DNA from: Xiphydria camelus | Lineage: Eukaryota > Arthropoda > Insecta > Hymenoptera > Xiphydriidae | DNA: 64,000 nucleotides | Assembly: GCA_963678675.1 (NCBI GenBank) | Contig: OY783200.1 | Location: 5,034,501-5,098,500 of the forward strand | Reading direction: 5' to 3' | Part shown: piece after piece, positions 54,395 through 64,000 of the stretch | Numbering within the stretch: the first letter of the stretch is position 1 | Layout of the letters: every line of letters begins with the position of its first letter | The notes under the pieces: model-generated | Seen by the model: only the letters and a program-made list of their open reading frames with translations | Database searches by the model: none | Told to the model about the DNA's origin: nothing | Translations under genes and position numbers: made by a program

Positions 54395-55605
54395 CACTGA
54401 GAAGGATAATTTGGTTTAAATGACAAAACGCATCTTGTTAAATGAGTTTAGTTATTCCAACCGAAATACCAGTCAGTTGAATCAAATATTTAGTTATTTC
54501 GGATAGGTGCTTGGTTACTCTGATAAAAAATGATCAGTTTAATCAAACAGAGAGAGGATCCATATTTCACGAAACGATTTGGCCATCGCCTGCGGGATTT
54601 TGATTACATTAATACGTTTCGTTATTCTGATAAAAAATATTCAGTTGAATCGAATATTTAGTTATTCTGAATAGACTCCTTGCTGCTCTAACCAAAAAGC
54701 GATTAGTTTAATCGAACAGATAGAGGATCCATATTTCACCAAACGGTTTGGCCATCGTTTCCAAGATTATGATTAACATGAAAAACCGCATCTGGTTAAA
54801 CGCGTTTAATTATTCTAGCCAGAATACTAGTCTGTTGAATCAAATATTTAGTTATTCTAAATAAATGTTCGGCTACTCTAACCAAAAAGTAGTCAGCTTA
54901 ACTAAACAAATGGAAAAGGTCCATATTTCACCAAGCGATTTGGAGATCGTCTCCAGGATTTTGGTTAAAATGACAAAACGCATCTGGTTAAATGCGTTTA
55001 GTTATTCTAACCAAATGTTTAGTTATACTAACCAAAAATGGTTAAAGTTTAACCAAACAGATGGAGGATCCATGTTTCAACAAACGGTTTGGTCATTGTC
55101 TCTAGGATTTTGATTAAAATGACAAGACGCATCTGGTTAAACATGTTCAGTTATTCTAACCAAAACTCTGGTCAGTTGAATCAAATATTTTGTTATTCTA
55201 AGTAAATGCTTAACTATTCTAATCAAAATGTGGTCAGTTTAACCAAACAGTTTGGTCATCACCTTCAGAATTTCGGCTAAAATGACAAGACATTTCTGGT
55301 TAAACATGCTTAGTTATTCTAACCGAAATACTGGTTCGTGAACTAAATACTTACTTAGTTTTCATAACAAAACATTGGTCAGTTTAACCGAATGGATGGA
55401 CGATCTACATTTCACCAAAAGGTTTGGTCATCGTCTCCAGGATTTAGTTCAAAATGACAAGACGCATCTGGTTAAACGCGTTTACCGATCAGTTGAACCA
55501 AATATTCATTTAGCTATTCTAACCAAAAAACGATCAAACTTTAACCAAGCAGAAGTGGGATCCATATTTCACCAAATGGTACGGTTATCGTCTCGAATAT
55601 TTGTT
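54395..55605. repeat. MITE-derived tandem array, about seven units
   Basis: It opens with the MITE end CACTGAGAAGGATAATTTGG. Then TGACAAAACGCATCTGGTTA (or a close form) recurs near 54420, 54778, 54970, 55120, 55281 and 55455, with a weaker unit near 54600. Each unit continues TTAGTTATTCTAACC, AGTCAGTTTAACCAAAC, GGATCCATATTTCACC and GGTTTGGTCATCGTCTCC. Unit length varies from 150 to 195. The closing MITE end is absent; LINE sequence follows. Confidence 0.88.
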
Positions 55606-56172
55606 AATTACACTAAATCCACCGAATTATTTTCCTCAACAACACCGAGAAACGATAACCCTGCCCGGAAATACACTTCGCGCGTCCTCCTCTCCACTTT
55701 GGAATTCCCTCCCGGCCGAAATCAGGGAGTCGACGACTGTTCCTGAGTTCAAAGGACGGCTCTTTCGTTGGCTACCATCTGTAGACTAGTTAGTTCTTAC
55801 TCCGTTTTGCTTACGCTTTTTTCTTTTCTCCTTTGCATCTTGCTCTTGTGTTTACGCATTTCGTTAAGCGCTTATTGTATCATTTACTTCCACTTAGCAT
55901 ACTTTACTTTGTTAGTTTCATCCGTATTAGTTGTATTGTAAACTATTATTTATATATATACCTTATTTTGTTAGTCTAGGCCGTTCTATTATCTATTATT
56001 TTACTTTGTTTTTTACTTTACCATTATTATTTACTTTATCTCTTTTCACTCGTTCGCTCTCTTAGTTGCTTCCTTTGTTATTCATTTGTTCTGACCTTTT
56101 GTGTGCTCTCAGAGGACCTCTGCGGCCCTAGAGCAAAATAAAATATGCTTCTTCTGCTTCTTCTTCTTCTTC
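55606..56172 (+). mobile_element. 5'-truncated non-LTR retrotransposon tail
   Basis: A frame ending at 55789 encodes LWNSLPAEIRESTTVPEFKG followed by RLFRWLPSVD. This is the conserved extreme C terminus of reverse transcriptases of arthropod non-LTR elements (the WNSLP..I....S...FK..L pattern). About 380 bases of T-rich 3' UTR follow, then AGAGCAAAATAAAATATG and a terminal (CTT)n tail at 56147-56172. Catalytic parts are missing, so it is a dead-on-arrival copy. It abuts the MITE array. Confidence 0.85.
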
Positions 56173-56174
56173 AC

Positions 56175-57440
56175 GTCATCTCGACGAGCATAAATTCCCA
56201 CTTCCGTCGACCCGCGAAAATTCAATAAAAACCCCAAGAAAGAGAGCGAGAAGTACGACCGCAGAAGTGGAATTTGCCGCGAACCCTCGACGTCACCGCG
56301 ACTCGGTTGTGCGTAGAAAAGTGCCTCGCGGAGCGAAGGGAACGAAGCCACCCCAACCGAGCACAGCGGCACCCGCGAACGGAAGCCTCGGGAGATGGAC
56401 CACACGTGAATCGCGGGGCCGATGCGTGCGAGCTATTTCGCGCGCGCGCGCCTTGTAGTCGTGTGTGTGTGTGTGTGTGTACATGTGGGTGGCGAGCACG
56501 GCGAAATCGTATTACCAGTGCATTGTGGGAGCTGAATAGCCCGCGTTAGAGCCAACGAGGTTGTACCGTCTCGTCCCTGCTCTGCCCTCCCCCCCTTTCT
56601 CTCTCACCGCCACTCTCTTCGCCCTCCACATCGAGCGCCGCTGCTCGTTCTCCCACGGGGCATTCTACTCTGGGTACACTGTTTACGCGCGGCGACCAGG
56701 GCGGAAACTTTATGGATCTCGCGGAAATTAGGCGGGTTAATGATACCCCTCGCGCGAATTGTCCCGCCGTCATTGCGAGAGAGCGCGCGCCCGCGTCTCA
56801 TCAGGGGGATGAAACGGTTGAGAGACGCGTCGTCACCAGGACCTTGGGGGAATTTTAGGCGCTCCGGAGGTGGAAATTTCGACGGCGGTCGTTACGCGTC
56901 GCTATTCGTCTACGGCGTTCCGGGGGCGTTGGTTGGTCGGCTGCTGTGAAAAAATCGCAGAGTCCGATTAGCGGGGAAAAAGCTCCCCCGCGTCCGCATC
57001 GATCCACAGCGGTGGAAAGGGTTCGCAGCTCGGGGAAAGTCTTTATTGTCGAATGGGAAGGGAAAGCACCCCCCCTCGTATTCTTCGTTCGACTTATCGG
57101 TGGAATATTCGATCGGAGCGCTGCTATCAATCATCCGGTCGAAAAGCGCCCGCATCGATCGCGCGTTCTCGTTGCCCCTGGATGCCTGACGGCGAGTGAG
57201 TCGAGGCCCTCGCTACTGATTCGGCAATCGAGTGGAAGAAGTCGCGTACGGTCAGACCGCCGTCGTTATGCGGCAGCCGCCGCACAGCGGTCGCTTCTGG
57301 GATTCGCGATACGTAAGTGCAGGGGAAAGGCGGAAGCCGATATGGAAAGAGTGATAGCGGTACATTTTTACTGTATTTACGATGGAAGGAGTACAGATGA
57401 GGGTTTTCGGATGTTGCTACTACGCTGAAAAAATAAGTTT
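56175..57440. other. GC-rich unique DNA with (GT)n
   Basis: (GT)10 at 56461-56480. Open frames to 160 codons on the plus strand (56946-57428) are low in complexity and lack motifs. 57345-57415 resembles the TGATACCGGTAAATTT repeat. Confidence 0.5.
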
Positions 57441-57446
57441 TTTTTA

Positions 57447-57849
57447 CACTCGAAAAAATAACTTGGTTAATTTAATCAAAATCCTGGAGATAATGATCAA
57501 ACCGTTTAATGAAATGTAAACCCTCCATTTGTTTGATTAAACTGAGCAGTTTTTGGGTTGGAATAAGTAAGTTTTTTGTTGGAATAACTAAACATTTTGT
57601 TGAAATAACTAGATATTTTTGGCTCAACTGACCGGTATTTTGGTTCCCAGATAGCACACATTTCAAAATGAAGTCTTAAAGTCGTCTTTCTAAGGGTGTC
57701 TTCGAGAGACTTTTGATGAAATGTCTTAAGACGTCATTTCAGTAGACAACACATTATCTTTAAAGGGTCTGAGATGACAGAAAAACGAATAATTGAATAC
57801 TTTTAATTAGATGTGTCTTGTCATTTTAACCTAATTACTGTTTTCAGTG
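57447..57849. mobile_element. CACTGAGAAA-family MITE with nested fragment
   Basis: 403 bp flanked by TA (57445-57446 and 57850-57851). Ends CACTCGAAAAAATAACTTGG and AATTACTGTTTTCAGTG. After TTTTGGTT at 57645 it is interrupted by CCCAGATAGCACAC.., a TGACGTCA-type fragment reaching to about 57790. This is the same joint as at 29104. Confidence 0.8.
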
Positions 57850-58090
57850 TAGAAACTGACAGATTGTAATGTAAACACTTTGAGAAAAATCTGGTTGAAA
57901 CAATCACAATTTGACCAGAAATCATGGTCGATTTTGGCGCAAGCCATAATTCTATAGTCGTTCTAAGCAGTGAGATTATGATTATAGTAAAAAAGGATCG
58001 GAACTCTTGCAACAACTAAATTGATTCGCAGCATAGTTGATTGATGTCCCCACCTTTTTTATATAGTCTAAACTACCATGCAATAATATT

Positions 58091-59042
58091 TGTCACGTCT
58101 TTGGGAGTGACAGACGACTAATAAAATCGAACAAACAGAGAAAGCGAGGGGCTATTAACTCAGACGAGAGCACTGCGCCTGGCTAATGCTATTTGGACGA
58201 GGATTCCCATGAGAATTACGGGGTTACGGCTAGCTCTACCGGAATTAAAAGGGAAGCCGAGCTTATCACGGAGAACTACTTATTCACCGCTTTCACTTTA
58301 AAGTCCTGGCGATTTACTCCTTCCACTCGTATTGGGATTGCAAATACAATGATTTGTGAAGCTTATCCCGGGGTCTTTCGTTGGCCTTGGCTGCTCAGTT
58401 TCGTTTCTGTCGATCCCTTTTCCTTTCTTTATAGCTGCTTATTAATGAGCGTTGACGGGGATTCGGTTGCCGAGGATTAAGCAAAACACTGAAGCTACGC
58501 ACTACTATTATTTTATTTATAACGAAGAGAGTATAGACAAGGTGACATGCTTCTACAGATTGCAGACTGACCGCTGAGAGAAAGAATTCCGGCCCTTTTA
58601 TTCGACTCAAGCGGGGACCGATTCCTATCCCTCCTTTAAGGGAGAAAAATCCATGCTCGCGTGCTGTGCTAGGGTTTATTTCTTAGAATTACTTGCTCTG
58701 GGCAGAGTCTGTCCCTTTTGTAAGAAAGAAAAATACGCTTGGACTGACCTATGACATATTTCTTAAAATTCCTTGCTCTGGGCTGAGTCTGTCCCTTTTC
58801 TAAGAAAGAAAAATACTCTTGGTCTGACCTATGACCTATTTCTTAGAATTTCTTGCTCTGGGTAGAGTTTAATTTCGGTTTTCTTCTAAATCGCGAGCAT
58901 TTACTTTGGCGAGGTTATCGCCAACCCGCTACACCGGAGACTTTATGTATCGCTTTCTATACCTTATCTCTACGGGGACTTGTTCGTCACTTGCTCGCCA
59001 TTTCTATCAATCTCATGAATACGGCTACGTCGAAACGTGACA
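58091..59042. mobile_element. Solo LTR, 952 bp
   Basis: Starts TGTCACGTCTTTGGGAGTGA and ends GTCGAAACGTGACA, so TGTCACGT and ACGTGACA are inverted termini with TG..CA ends. TATT flanks both sides (58087-58090, 59043-59046), a 4 bp duplication as made by Ty3/gypsy-type integrases. Internal coding DNA is absent, as expected after LTR-LTR recombination. An 80 bp tandem repeat lies inside. Family assignment beyond LTR element is inference. Confidence 0.85.
58678..58870. repeat. 80 bp tandem repeat inside the LTR
   Basis: ATTTCTTAGAATTACTTGCT at 58678, ATTTCTTAAAATTCCTTGCT at 58758 and ATTTCTTAGAATTTCTTGCT at 58838 start units with CTGGGC..GAGTCTGTCCC and GACTGACCTATGAC. The period is exactly 80, about 2.4 units. 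Confidence 0.92.
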
Positions 59043-59202
59043 TATTACTGATCTACTTTTGTAGTTAATTCAATCTTGCTGCATGGCTATCACAAACTAC
59101 AACCTCGTTGTTAATATAACCATGCAGCAAAAATTAGTTCGACTGTATTCGTAATTTGATTAATCATAAGCATGGTACCTACTAGCAAGCAGGAAAATTA
59201 AA

Positions 59203-59804
59203 AAGCGGCAAAATAATGAGGTTTTATCATTATTTTGTCATTTCTGAAATGCGTTTCATGTCACTTTGATAAAAAATGACGTCATTTAGCGAGTAACATT
59301 ATTTTGTCTAAAGTGTTTTGCTTTAGAAGGTTGAATTTTAAAATGACAAAATAATGTTACTCATTAAATGACATCATCTTTGTTTGCCAAAACGACATCA
59401 AACGTGTCTTTCAGAAATGACAAAATAATGATGAAACCTCATTATTTAGTCATTTGTGAAAAACGTTTGATGATATTTTGATATAAAAAAATGACGTCAG
59501 TCAGCGAGTTACACTATTTTGATGAAAATGAGAAAATCATAATAAAACCTCATCACTTTGTCATCTTTGAAAGACGCTCGATGTCATTTTGGCCAAAAAG
59601 AGTGACGTCATTTAGTGAGTGATAATATTTTGACAGAAGTGACAAAATAATGATAAAACCTCATTCTTTTGTCATTCTTTAAAGAAGTTCATTGTCATTT
59701 TGGAAAAAATGACGTCATTAAATTTCGAGAATGACATTATTCTGGAAAAAATTACGTTATTAAATTTAAAGAATGACATTATTTTGACTAGTGTTTTACT
59801 CGGG
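59203..59804. mobile_element. TGACGTCA-type palindromic MITE, multi-unit copy
   Basis: GGCAAAATAATGAGGTTTTA at left; right end GTGTTTTACTCGGG. AAATGACGTCATT or a near form occurs about five times, alternating with GACATCAAACGT and its inverse. At least three palindromic units in tandem. Confidence 0.75.
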
Positions 59805-59809
59805 TTGTG

Positions 59810-60450
59810 ATTATAGTTCATTTTACTACCCACTTTTCTCTCGGCGAACTATTTAAGAGTTAAGGTTTCTCGAGCGGTACAGGGGCTTTTTCTCTGCTAA
59901 AAGTTAGTCCACTGAAGTATAGTAACACTCTAAAGTATGTTCTTCGTGCGATGTGGCAACAACGTTTGACGTACAGTAGTATTTGTGTGTATCTGTGAGT
60001 TCAAAAATGGAGCCCAAAACATCTGGTCATGTTGTAACGTCATGCAACGTTGCCACATTGACTTATCAAAGATTAAATTTACAAAGAACAATTAATAAAA
60101 AAATAACAGGCTTCTTAATGAACGTGAAAATTGGTATAGATGATTTTAGTTCATTAAACTTGCTGTTCAAAAAATTTCAGAATTTTGTCACTATTTTTCT
60201 CAGAAATATCGCGGTTTGTTAGCTATAACCCATAAGAACACACGTTATTTTGTTATTCAAAAATCTTTGCAACGAGCTTCTTAAAAGACTTGAAAATTTA
60301 ACTGAACTTTTTTTTTACTTCAATCTACCGAATGTAATCATTTTCAAGCACTTCTCACTATTTTTGGTATAACGCTCGAGAATCCTTAATATTTATAGGT
60401 ACGAAGAGAAAAAATTACTGTACCGCGCTGAAAAAAACATTTGAATCCCT
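59810..60450. other. AT-rich unique DNA
   Basis: An inverted pair GATGTGGCAACAACGTTTGA (59950) and CATGCAACGTTGCCACATTG (60042) suggests a small foldback of about 110 bases. A 79-codon frame at 59983 has no motif. Confidence 0.5.
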
Positions 60451-60454
60451 CGGG

Positions 60455-61705
60455 TACCAGACTTTCCACGAAGTCAAACGAAAATCCGTGACGATTCCCC
60501 GGCAAAGTGGCGCGTTTCGCGATTTCCCATCGGCGTTTTCTCTTTAAAGGAGAGGCGATAGGAGGAGGGAAGTAATACGTCCCGTGAAAAAACAGCTCTC
60601 CGAAGAAAGTCACCCGTCCCTTCCAAGAGTCGTCGTCGTCGTCATCGTCGTCATTCCGTTAAACGAGCGACTTCCACACGGCGCGTCGCGCGCGACGCAC
60701 ACGTGTTCCTGACGCTGACACGCTGAAAAGAATCACTCTCGCCCGCCGCCGCAGCCCCTCCGAACCCACCCCACCGTCGCCGTTGCCTCACGGACCGACG
60801 CACAAACGAGAAATTGGATTTCAGCGGAGCGTCGGCGCACCCGAGAGAGAGAGAGTTTTCAGACGTCGAATGGATATTTCTACGTCGCCTCCCGCGGAGC
60901 GTGAAGATGCGGTGAGAGGTGAATATGGGGGGGGGGGGGGGAGTAAATCGCGGCGACTTAAAGGTCGGGAGTGCAATGAAGTGGCGCGGTAACGAGACCG
61001 TAGTCGGTGTACGTTCGTTTTAGCGCGCTCCTTTGCGCCGTGTGAGCCCTCGACGCGAAGGGGTGCGGATATACGGGGGGGGGGGGGGTTGTTCGTCTTT
61101 TTACCTCGCTTCGAAGGTTTCCGAGCAGAGTAGCCGTGACAAGACGAGAAGATATCTTGCGCTGTCGGTAATTGCTTCGACTCGAGAATGCAATATCCCG
61201 GTACGCGATCCGCTCCTATTTTCTCTCCGGCTCCTTCGTCCGCGATCCTCGCGGGAACGGATACTTCCTCTCTGACGAACTCGCAGCGAGACGGGTCCGA
61301 CGAGACGGTGGCGGCGGGGTTAGGCGGGGTGCGATGGCTTCGGTACGTCGGGAACGCCTCGACTGAATCTTTCGAGGAAACTTTTTTTGGGGGAGGGGGG
61401 GGGGGTACAAAAATTCCTCGTGAAGATTCCAAAGAGGAGGGATCGAGCTTTGAGAAATAGGCCAGTCAACGAAGAGATGAAACATCAGAGGATTAGGAGC
61501 AGGCAGACTAACCCATGTATGTTATGCCCAGAACTATTTTTTTCGTCTAATCTTTATAAATCTCACATATTTTATTGCCAGTACCAGAGCAACCTTATTC
61601 TCAGCACTGTCTGCAATATTATACTAACGATGTATATGAGTTTGACTACTAAATGTAATAATATAGGCATTATATACTTCAGACATGCACACGTATAGTT
61701 TGTAG
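60455..61705. other. GC-rich unique DNA with G tracts
   Basis: G runs of 11 to 15 at 60927, 61075 and 61395, and (GTC)n at 60630-60652. The 203-codon minus-strand frame at 60821-61432 spans the poly-G runs as Pro runs and has no motif. Confidence 0.55.
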
Positions 61706-61710
61706 CATAA

Positions 61711-62841
61711 TTTAGGAACTGGATCGTTTTCGAACCGTTGGGCATAAGTGGGTTAATGGATGAGTGGGTTCACTTAGGTGTAAATTTGAGGAACCTCGGT
61801 TTGCACGGGCGATTTTAGAAAGAAGGACGATAAATAAGCTGGAGGAGTGCGATTTTTTTACTTTTTACGCTCTATCTCTGAAACTATACAGAAATACGCA
61901 AAAGTCACAGAATGCTATCTTTTTCTATACTTTACAACGAAGAAAATGCAATTCGGAGGAACCCGTTACGATAAATAATTTCAGAGATATAGAGCTTCAA
62001 AGTTGGACTAAAAAATGAGGAAAGTCGCTCGAAAATCGATACTTCCATATGTTGCCTCGTCAATCATTTCTGGTGCCTCGATTGGGGGAGAAACTTATAA
62101 GGAATGATTTAAAATAGACTATTTCATAAAGAGAAAATGTGGCCCTACGGAACTCTATGCGATTCATAGTTTCCGAGATATAGAGGTTCAAATTTGGACT
62201 AAAAATGAGTAAAATCGCTCGAAAATCAATGCTTTCGTATGTTGCCTTGTCAATCATTTCCGGTGCCTCGGACGAGAAAAACCTGTATAACATTATTTAA
62301 ACAAAACTATATAATGAAGAAAATGCGACCTCGCAGAGGTCGCTACGATTAACAGAATCAGAGATATAAAGTCGTGAATTAGAGTTTCCGTGCGTCATGC
62401 AACGCGAATTTTTGACGCGCAGATACTCTACTTCACGACTTTATATCTCCGGTCCTACTAATCATAGCGACCTCTGCGAAATCTCGTTTACTTCGTTATA
62501 TAGTTTAGTTTGAATAATATCTTATACGTTTTTCTCGTCCAAGGCACCGGAAATGATTGACGAGGCAACACACGAAAATGTATCGATTTTCGAGCGATTT
62601 TCCTCATTTGTAGCCCAACTTTGAAGCTGTCTATCTCTGAAACCATTTATCGCAGCGAGTTCCACGAGGTCGCGTTTTCTTTGTTGTAAAGTAGAGAAAA
62701 AAACAGTACTGCACGACTTTCGCGTATATCCGCACAGTTTCGGAGATACAGTGCAAAAGGTAAAAAAAATTCCATCTTTCGAGCTTATTTCCCTTAATTT
62801 ACACCCAAATATGAACCCATTAATCAGCCTGTTCCTAATCG
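61711..62841. mobile_element. Large foldback element, about 1.13 kb
   Basis: Left TTTAGGAACTGGATCG..GGTGTAAATTTGAGG pairs with the inverse of the right end (CTTAATTTACACCC..GTTCCTAATC). Inner matches include GCTCGAAAATCGATA / TATCGATTTTCGAGC and GTTGCCTCGTCAATCATTTC / GAAATGATTGACGAGGCAAC. The left arm carries a duplication of about 191 bp (GAGATATAGAG at 61984 and 62175). The centre near 62400 has GTCGTGAATTAGAGT and AGTAGAG..CACGACTTTATA.. Confidence 0.85.
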
Positions 62842-62844
62842 TTC

Positions 62845-63515
62845 CTAATGTTGTTTCGTTCGATTTTTCGTCTCCGGTGAGTAGCCTAAAAAGTTCGTTC
62901 CGAAGAAACTCGCGCTCCCCCAGAGAAAAACGATACAAGAACCGAGCCAGAGCGCGCAGTTCTCTCGTTTGCTCGGCGACGTACTCGCTCGCATTTCACC
63001 TGCAAGCTCCGATAAATTCGGGCCACGAGACGGACGAAGAGGCGGCGCGCCAGTGAAGGAGGCGGGGGGGGGGGGGGGGGGCAATCCCGCGGTTTTGGGC
63101 GAGGGTGAAGTCTGGTGAGAATTGCGGAACAATTCGGCAACCTGCGAGAAGTTGGCATGCCTGCGACTAATATCACAACAGCGGGACCAGCCTCGGCCGG
63201 GGAGTGGCCCGGAATGTGTTCTTGGCTCCGGGTACGTGGAGCTTTGGCTCGACCGCGGCTCGGATATCCATTAGACCGCGAAAACAGGTGACGTACCGCC
63301 GCCGCTCCCGCCGCCGTCGTGCACCCTCTTCCTCCTCCTCCTCCCCCCCCCCCCTCCCCTTCTTACGGCGACGCGGCATCCCGTCCCGCTTGCCGGTCCC
63401 TTTTATTAATTCGCGCGTGATTTACCGCCTGGGGGGCAATTCTCGACACGTGAGAAACGATTTCCTGAACGGAATTATTATTTCGTTTGAGAAATTTTTA
63501 GCACGGAATTTTTTC
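62845..63515. other. GC-rich unique DNA with G18 and C13
   Basis: G18 at 63064-63081 and C13 at 63342-63354. Open frames to 113 codons lack motifs. Confidence 0.5.
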
Positions 63516-63524
63516 CCATGCGAA

Positions 63525-63860
63525 ACTCCTTCGTTAACGAAATAACTATTTTTTCGTTGACGAAAGTGTCATTCGTCGTTCTCGCTGTTTTCGTCAACGC
63601 GAATGTTGTTTGGTATCTGTATGCCGGTGAGTTGCATGACGAGGCGGTGGGCCGATGCGACGGGTCGTTGCTCAGTGATTAAACGAGATTCTAAAAAGAA
63701 GACGTCGCTAAGGGATGTAAAGACATATTTTTTCGCGTGAGAAAATTAATTTCGTTGACGAGATCTATCTTGGTAGGGATATTCGAATCGTTAACGAAAG
63801 TGATCGACGAAATTTCACATCCGTCAACGAACAATATTTCGTCCACGAAAAGCATTTCCC
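63525..63860. repeat. Cluster of TTCGTYRACGAA palindromic motifs
   Basis: TTCGTTAACGAAA, TTCGTTGACGAAAG, TTCGTCAACGCGAA, TTCGTTGACGAGA, TCGTTAACGAAAG, CGTCAACGAAC and TTCGTCCACGAAAAG occur within 340 bases. Spacing is irregular. It may be a decayed foldback or a binding-site cluster. 63861-64000 is GC-rich with nothing found. Confidence 0.75.
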
Positions 63861-64000
63861 ACGCGTCGAGAATAGCACCCCTGGCGAACGACGTCGGTCC
63901 CCGTGGAGAACGAGCGCGCGGCCACGTGGAGCGGCCGGGGCGTTTCTCCTTCTCCTTCGTCCTGCGCGAGTGCTCGCGCGGATTCCGCTGCCGGTATAAA

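Noticed and set aside
58193..58480. 95-codon frame as a gene
   Set aside because: It lies wholly inside the solo LTR and has no motif.
60821..61432. 203-codon minus-strand open frame
   Set aside because: Its Pro runs are translated poly-G tracts and it lacks any recognisable domain.

Overview
This 64 kb window looks like nuclear DNA of an arthropod, most likely an insect. The composition (AT-rich repeats alternating with GC-rich, CpG-dense unique DNA), the transposon types (mariner, piggyBac-like and pogo-like MITEs, a non-LTR element tail, an LTR-element solo LTR) and the long introns together suggest a hymenopteran such as an ant. That taxon call is inference from style; no marker gene proves it.

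Only one host gene can be supported. On the minus strand three exons with correct splice sites and matching phases (27000-26891, 20719-20601, 13742-13433) join into one reading frame. It encodes a Ser/Pro-rich leader, three C2H2 zinc fingers and a Ser/Thr/Pro-rich tail. Fingers 1 to 3 are split across the exons, so the three pieces belong to one gene. The two complete introns are 6.2 and 6.9 kb. The start of the protein lies upstream, at higher coordinates, and the end lies downstream, at lower coordinates; neither is recognisable in this window.

Almost everything else is repeat DNA. I can define about ten short, non-coding inverted-repeat families by comparing copies within the window. They include a roughly 440 bp family ending in CCCTATTGAAAA, a TATATG-rich foldback family, a family with CACTGAGAAA termini and TA target duplications, a TGACGTCA-rich palindromic family, and three TA-flanked families whose terminal motif is repeated inside the element. 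There are two decayed mariner transposase genes, a piggyBac-like MITE with perfect TTAA duplications, a 952 bp solo LTR with a 4 bp duplication, and a 5'-truncated non-LTR retrotransposon tail. Several cases of nesting give an order of insertion.

Layout: 1-13400 is repeats and GC-rich unique DNA 3' of the last recognisable exon. 13433-27000 holds the zinc-finger exons and two repeat-laden introns, including a four-unit 187 bp tandem array 45 bp from an exon. 27001-64000 is either the next intron upstream or intergenic DNA, with composite elements, a MITE-derived satellite array (54395-55605), the LINE tail, the solo LTR and a 1.1 kb foldback near the end. The GC-rich stretches between repeats contain many open frames, but none shows family motifs, so I treat them as non-coding. 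I saw no tRNA, rRNA, CRISPR array or bacterial-type system.
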